A stretch of DNA of 64,000 bases from Winogradskya consettensis (GTDB taxonomy: Bacteria; Actinomycetota; Actinomycetes; Mycobacteriales; Micromonosporaceae), in the NCBI RefSeq assembly GCF_018332715.1, contig NZ_BOQP01000008.1, forward strand, positions 647,900 to 711,899. The letters run 5' to 3'. A program made the position numbers and the translations under genes. Under the pieces are notes generated by a model. That model was not told the origin of the DNA. It was given only the letters and a program-made list of their open reading frames with translations, and did not search any database. Position 1 is the first letter of the stretch. Every line of letters begins with the position of its first letter. Below are positions 61,770 through 64,000 of this stretch, in pieces.

Positions 61770-62135
61770 TCAGGCCGGCAGCCGCCGCCTTCCGGCGAAG
61801 CCGAGGTCGAGGCGGTGGTACCAGTCGAGTGAGGTCTCGCCCTCCAGCCAGCACAGCAGGACGGGTACGCCGTCGAGCTCGGCCGGGTAGTCGACGAGTA
61901 ACGGTGCGATGCCCTTGAGCTCCGCGCCGGTCTGCTGGACCTGGGTCATGAGCTCGTCGAGGCGGGCCTCCGCGGCCTTGCGCTCGGGCAGACCACCCAG
62001 GTCGGTGGGGGTGCCGCCGGGGTTGAGGCCCGCGGTCAGCTCGACCACGTCGGCCCGGACGACGACGATCTCGTCGAGCAGCGGAAGCAGCGTGGCGAGC
62101 TCCGCGCGCGCCTCCGCGACGGTGAACAGAGCCAT
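61770..62135 (-). CDS. DUF2203 family protein
   Basis: 121 residues from ATG 62135; the frame extends to 62168. The helical N-terminus (MALFTVAEARAELATLLPLLDEIV) and especially the C-terminal DGVPVLLCWLEGETSLDWYHRLDLGFAGRR are the DUF2203 signature. The family is widespread and small, with no known function. It is cytoplasmic and divergent from the gene at 62212 across 76 bp. Confidence 0.88.
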   Translation of the reverse strand: MALFTVAEARAELATLLPLLDEIVVVRADVVELTAGLNPGGTPTDLGGLPERKAAEARLDELMTQVQQTGAELKGIAPLLVDYPAELDGVPVLLCWLEGETSLDWYHRLDLGFAGRRRLPA

Positions 62136-62211
62136 GCGCGTCAGTCTGTCATCCGGGCAATACGTCACTGCCGCAGGTGCCGTGCGGGCCCGAGCGGCTA
62201 CGGTTCATCCC

Positions 62212-62490
62212 ATGACGTCCTACTCGGGCCCCGCGACGCTGATCCTCACCGACGGCGCGCGCGTGGCAGGCATGGCAACGCTCAAGACGAACGAGCGTGG
62301 TGATCTCAAGGGCTGGACCGGGTCTTTCCGCCCCGACCAGGCGAGCACGGAGGTCCGCAACGCGAGTGACGGACTGCGCCTGGAGCTGCCCTACGAGGAG
62401 ATCGGGGAGGTGGATGTCACGGGCGTGCGGCGCCTGCTGGCCACCCAGGTCCTGATGTCGCTCGTGGGCAAGGGTCCGGCACCCTTCTAA
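62212..62490 (+). CDS. Small conserved-looking protein, unknown function
   Basis: 92 residues. The translation starts MTSYSGPATLILTDGARVAG and is beta-rich (TLKTNERGDLKGWTGSFRP, GLRLELPYEEIGEVDVTGV), ending in a hydrophobic stretch RRLLATQVLMSLVGKGPAPF. The strand pattern suggests a small barrel. Codon usage is normal for the window. There is no ribosome site of note. Its stop abuts the convergent SDR stop directly. Confidence 0.65.
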   Translation: MTSYSGPATLILTDGARVAGMATLKTNERGDLKGWTGSFRPDQASTEVRNASDGLRLELPYEEIGEVDVTGVRRLLATQVLMSLVGKGPAPF

Positions 62491-63321
62491 TCAGAGCGAG
62501 GCGAGCAGTCCCTCGGTGCGGTCCCAGAGGTCACGGGCCAGGGCGGCATCGAGGGCCTGTGGATTCGGCCGCCGAGCCGGGTTGCGCCGCTCGTAGTAGG
62601 TGCCGGAGACCCAGTCGGTGCCGGGGCGGCCCTCGGCCAGCCAGACGAGCTGATCGGCACCCTTCTCCGCGGTGATGTAGAACCTGCGGACGAGCGGGTT
62701 CCCGGTCATGAACCGCATCAGCGGGCTCGTGGTCTCGGAGCCGAAGCTGCTCGCGACGTTGCCCGGGTGGAACGCCGCCGCGGAGATGCCCCGGTCGTGG
62801 TAGCGCCGGTGCAGCTCCTTGGTGAACAGGATATTTTCGAGCTTGGCGGTGCCGTAGGCCCGGACCGGCGTGTAGTCCCGGTCGTGGTCCAGATCATCGA
62901 GCACGACCTTGCCGCCGATGCGCGCGGCGATGCTCGAGGTCTGCAGCACCGACGCCCCGCTCGCGACGAGCTTGTCCATGAGCAGCTCGGTCAGCAGGAA
63001 CGGCGCCAGATGGTTGATCTGGAACGTCTTCTCGAACCCGTCGACCGTCTTCACACGGTCTCCGAAGACACCGCCGGCATTGTTGGCGAGAACATCGATC
63101 CGCGGGTACGCCGCGTCGAGCTCGGCCGCCAGCGTGCGCACGTCGTCGAGGCGGGTGAAATCGGCGAGGTGGTACGGCACGCCGAGCTCGCGGGCAACAA
63201 CTCGGGTCTTGTCGGGCGAACGGCCGACCACGACGACGTGATGGCCCCTGGCGTGCAACTGCCGCGCGGCGGCCGCCCCGATCCCGTCGGAGGCCCCGGT
63301 AATGATGATGGTCTTGGACAT
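62491..63321 (-). CDS. Short-chain dehydrogenase/reductase
   Basis: 276 residues of the SDR type near retinol dehydrogenase/WWOX-like members. Motifs: cofactor site TGASDGIG (residues 8-15), NNAGG, catalytic Ser in LQTSSIAARIGG, and the Tyr-x3-Lys pair YGTAK. The later GISAAAFHPGNVASSFG is the usual loop. The Arg after the second strand (VVVGRSPDK) favours NADP(H). It is divergent from a TetR gene with a 68-bp gap, so it is probably the TetR target. The substrate is unknown. Confidence 0.92.
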   Translation of the reverse strand: MSKTIIITGASDGIGAAAARQLHARGHHVVVVGRSPDKTRVVARELGVPYHLADFTRLDDVRTLAAELDAAYPRIDVLANNAGGVFGDRVKTVDGFEKTFQINHLAPFLLTELLMDKLVASGASVLQTSSIAARIGGKVVLDDLDHDRDYTPVRAYGTAKLENILFTKELHRRYHDRGISAAAFHPGNVASSFGSETTSPLMRFMTGNPLVRRFYITAEKGADQLVWLAEGRPGTDWVSGTYYERRNPARRPNPQALDAALARDLWDRTEGLLASL

Positions 63322-63341
63322 GCCGTCAGCGTACGCCTAAC

Positions 63342-63380
63342 CTGTCAGTCGCTGTCAAGTTTGTCTTCAGCCGCTACTAT
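63342..63380 (+). promoter_or_regulatory. Promoter/operator between SDR and TetR genes
   Basis: TACTAT (63375-63380) is a good -10 ending 9 bases before ATG 63390, so the TetR transcript is nearly leaderless. Upstream, TGTCA occurs twice and TGTC a third time (CTGTCAGTCGCTGTCAAGTTTGTC), likely repressor contacts serving both divergent genes. Confidence 0.45.
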
Positions 63381-63389
63381 GGGCAGATC

Positions 63390-63983
63390 ATGAGCGAGAG
63401 TTTGCGAGAGCGCACCCGGCGCGCGGTGCAGCGCGAGATCGGCGACGCGGCCCTGGCCCTGTTCGCGGAGCGCGGCTACGACGCCACGACCATCGACGAC
63501 ATCGCCGCCGCCGTGGGCATGTCACAACGCAGCGTCTTCCGCTACTTCGCCACGAAGGAGGAGATCGTCGTCGGCAAGCTCGAGCTCGCCGTCGACGACA
63601 TGCTCGACGTCCTGCGCGCCCGCCCAGCCGGCGAGCCGGTGTGGACGTCCCTGCGCCGAGTCTTCGACGTGGTGGATCATTACGGGGACCAGCCGGAGTT
63701 CGCGGCGCTGATCCACCGCATGGTGTTCGACACCCCGGCCCTGTCCGCCGCCTACCTGCACCGGCTCCAACTGATGCAGGACGCCGTCGTCGCGGTGCTG
63801 ATCGTGCGTGCCGCGGAGGCCGGGAGCCCCTACACCGCAGACGATCCGGCGCCGCGCGCGCTCACGGCGTCGGCTTTCGGCTGCCTGGTCGCCGCGCAGC
63901 ACTCATGGCTGGCCTCCGGCACCACAGGCACCTTCGCCGAGGCCCTCGACCGAGCCATGGCCACCCTCGTCCCCCGCGTCTAG
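63390..63983 (+). CDS. TetR family transcriptional regulator
   Basis: 197 residues. HTH: RAVQREIGDAALALFAERGYDATTIDDIAAAVGMSQRSVFRYFATKEEIVVG, with recognition helix SQRSVFRYF. The C-terminal domain is helical (TetR_C type). It is divergent from the SDR gene and likely represses it. It has no ribosome site, in keeping with the near-leaderless promoter at 63375. The gene ends 17 bases before the window edge. Confidence 0.9.
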   Translation: MSESLRERTRRAVQREIGDAALALFAERGYDATTIDDIAAAVGMSQRSVFRYFATKEEIVVGKLELAVDDMLDVLRARPAGEPVWTSLRRVFDVVDHYGDQPEFAALIHRMVFDTPALSAAYLHRLQLMQDAVVAVLIVRAAEAGSPYTADDPAPRALTASAFGCLVAAQHSWLASGTTGTFAEALDRAMATLVPRV

Positions 63984-64000
63984 ACGAGTAAGTCCTAACT

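Overview
The window is 64 kb of very G+C-rich chromosomal DNA with third-codon-position G/C bias, many GTG starts, one-to-four-base start/stop overlaps and AGGAGG-like ribosome sites. This fits an actinomycete. The gene set (ROK, LacI and TetR regulators, GH3 sugar genes, DUF1479, a c-di-GMP cluster) would suit Micromonosporaceae such as Actinoplanes, but that placement is an inference. I saw no rRNA, tRNA, CRISPR array, prophage or insertion sequence.

Layout. 1-8.1 kb: end of a membrane-protein gene, smpB, an esterase, a secreted beta-propeller protein, two divergent membrane-anchored secreted proteins, a nitroreductase/MarR divergent pair with two matching operators, and an ArsR-AHSA1-SnoaL operon. 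8.1-18 kb: a secreted lamin-tail-domain protein; a sugar locus with a tandem double ROK regulator, an MFS transporter and a GH3 glycosidase; and a FAD monooxygenase with a TetR. 18-23.5 kb: a low-complexity membrane protein, a GGDEF-EAL protein and a membrane-anchored helix-hairpin-helix protein. 23.7-26.3 kb: an ECF-type Ni/Co uptake operon (cbiM, cbiN-like, cbiQ, cbiO) behind a Nur-box-like site. 26.3-28.5 kb: a secreted SGNH hydrolase, a quinone oxidoreductase broken by deletion, and its MarR neighbour.

28.5-38.9 kb is one gene for a 3460-residue LPKTG surface protein made of about eleven super-repeats. An AT-richer scar (39.1-39.8 kb) follows, with the remnant of a Cys-rich protein. 39.8-48.9 kb: a zinc alcohol dehydrogenase and a DUF1479 protein facing a ROK regulator with a repeat insertion, then a 1467-residue HEAT-like protein and a HAD phosphatase. 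49.1-52.8 kb: a secreted I36-type protein, a LacI regulator, a NhaA-DsbA fusion and a small acidic protein. 52.9-56.5 kb: a quinate/shikimate to protocatechuate module (TetR, AroE-like dehydrogenase, QuiC-type dehydratase) with large palindromic operators. 56.5-64 kb: a STAS protein with Glu at the phosphoserine position, a CHASE-like diguanylate cyclase, a truncated arginase, a LacI gene with a perfect 34-bp palindrome, an ArsR/metallo-hydrolase operon, DUF2203, an SDR and a TetR.

The main themes are regulator-operator pairs that can be read directly from the sequence, several decayed genes, and three unusually large or repetitive proteins: the LPKTG giant, the HEAT-like giant and the low-complexity membrane protein.
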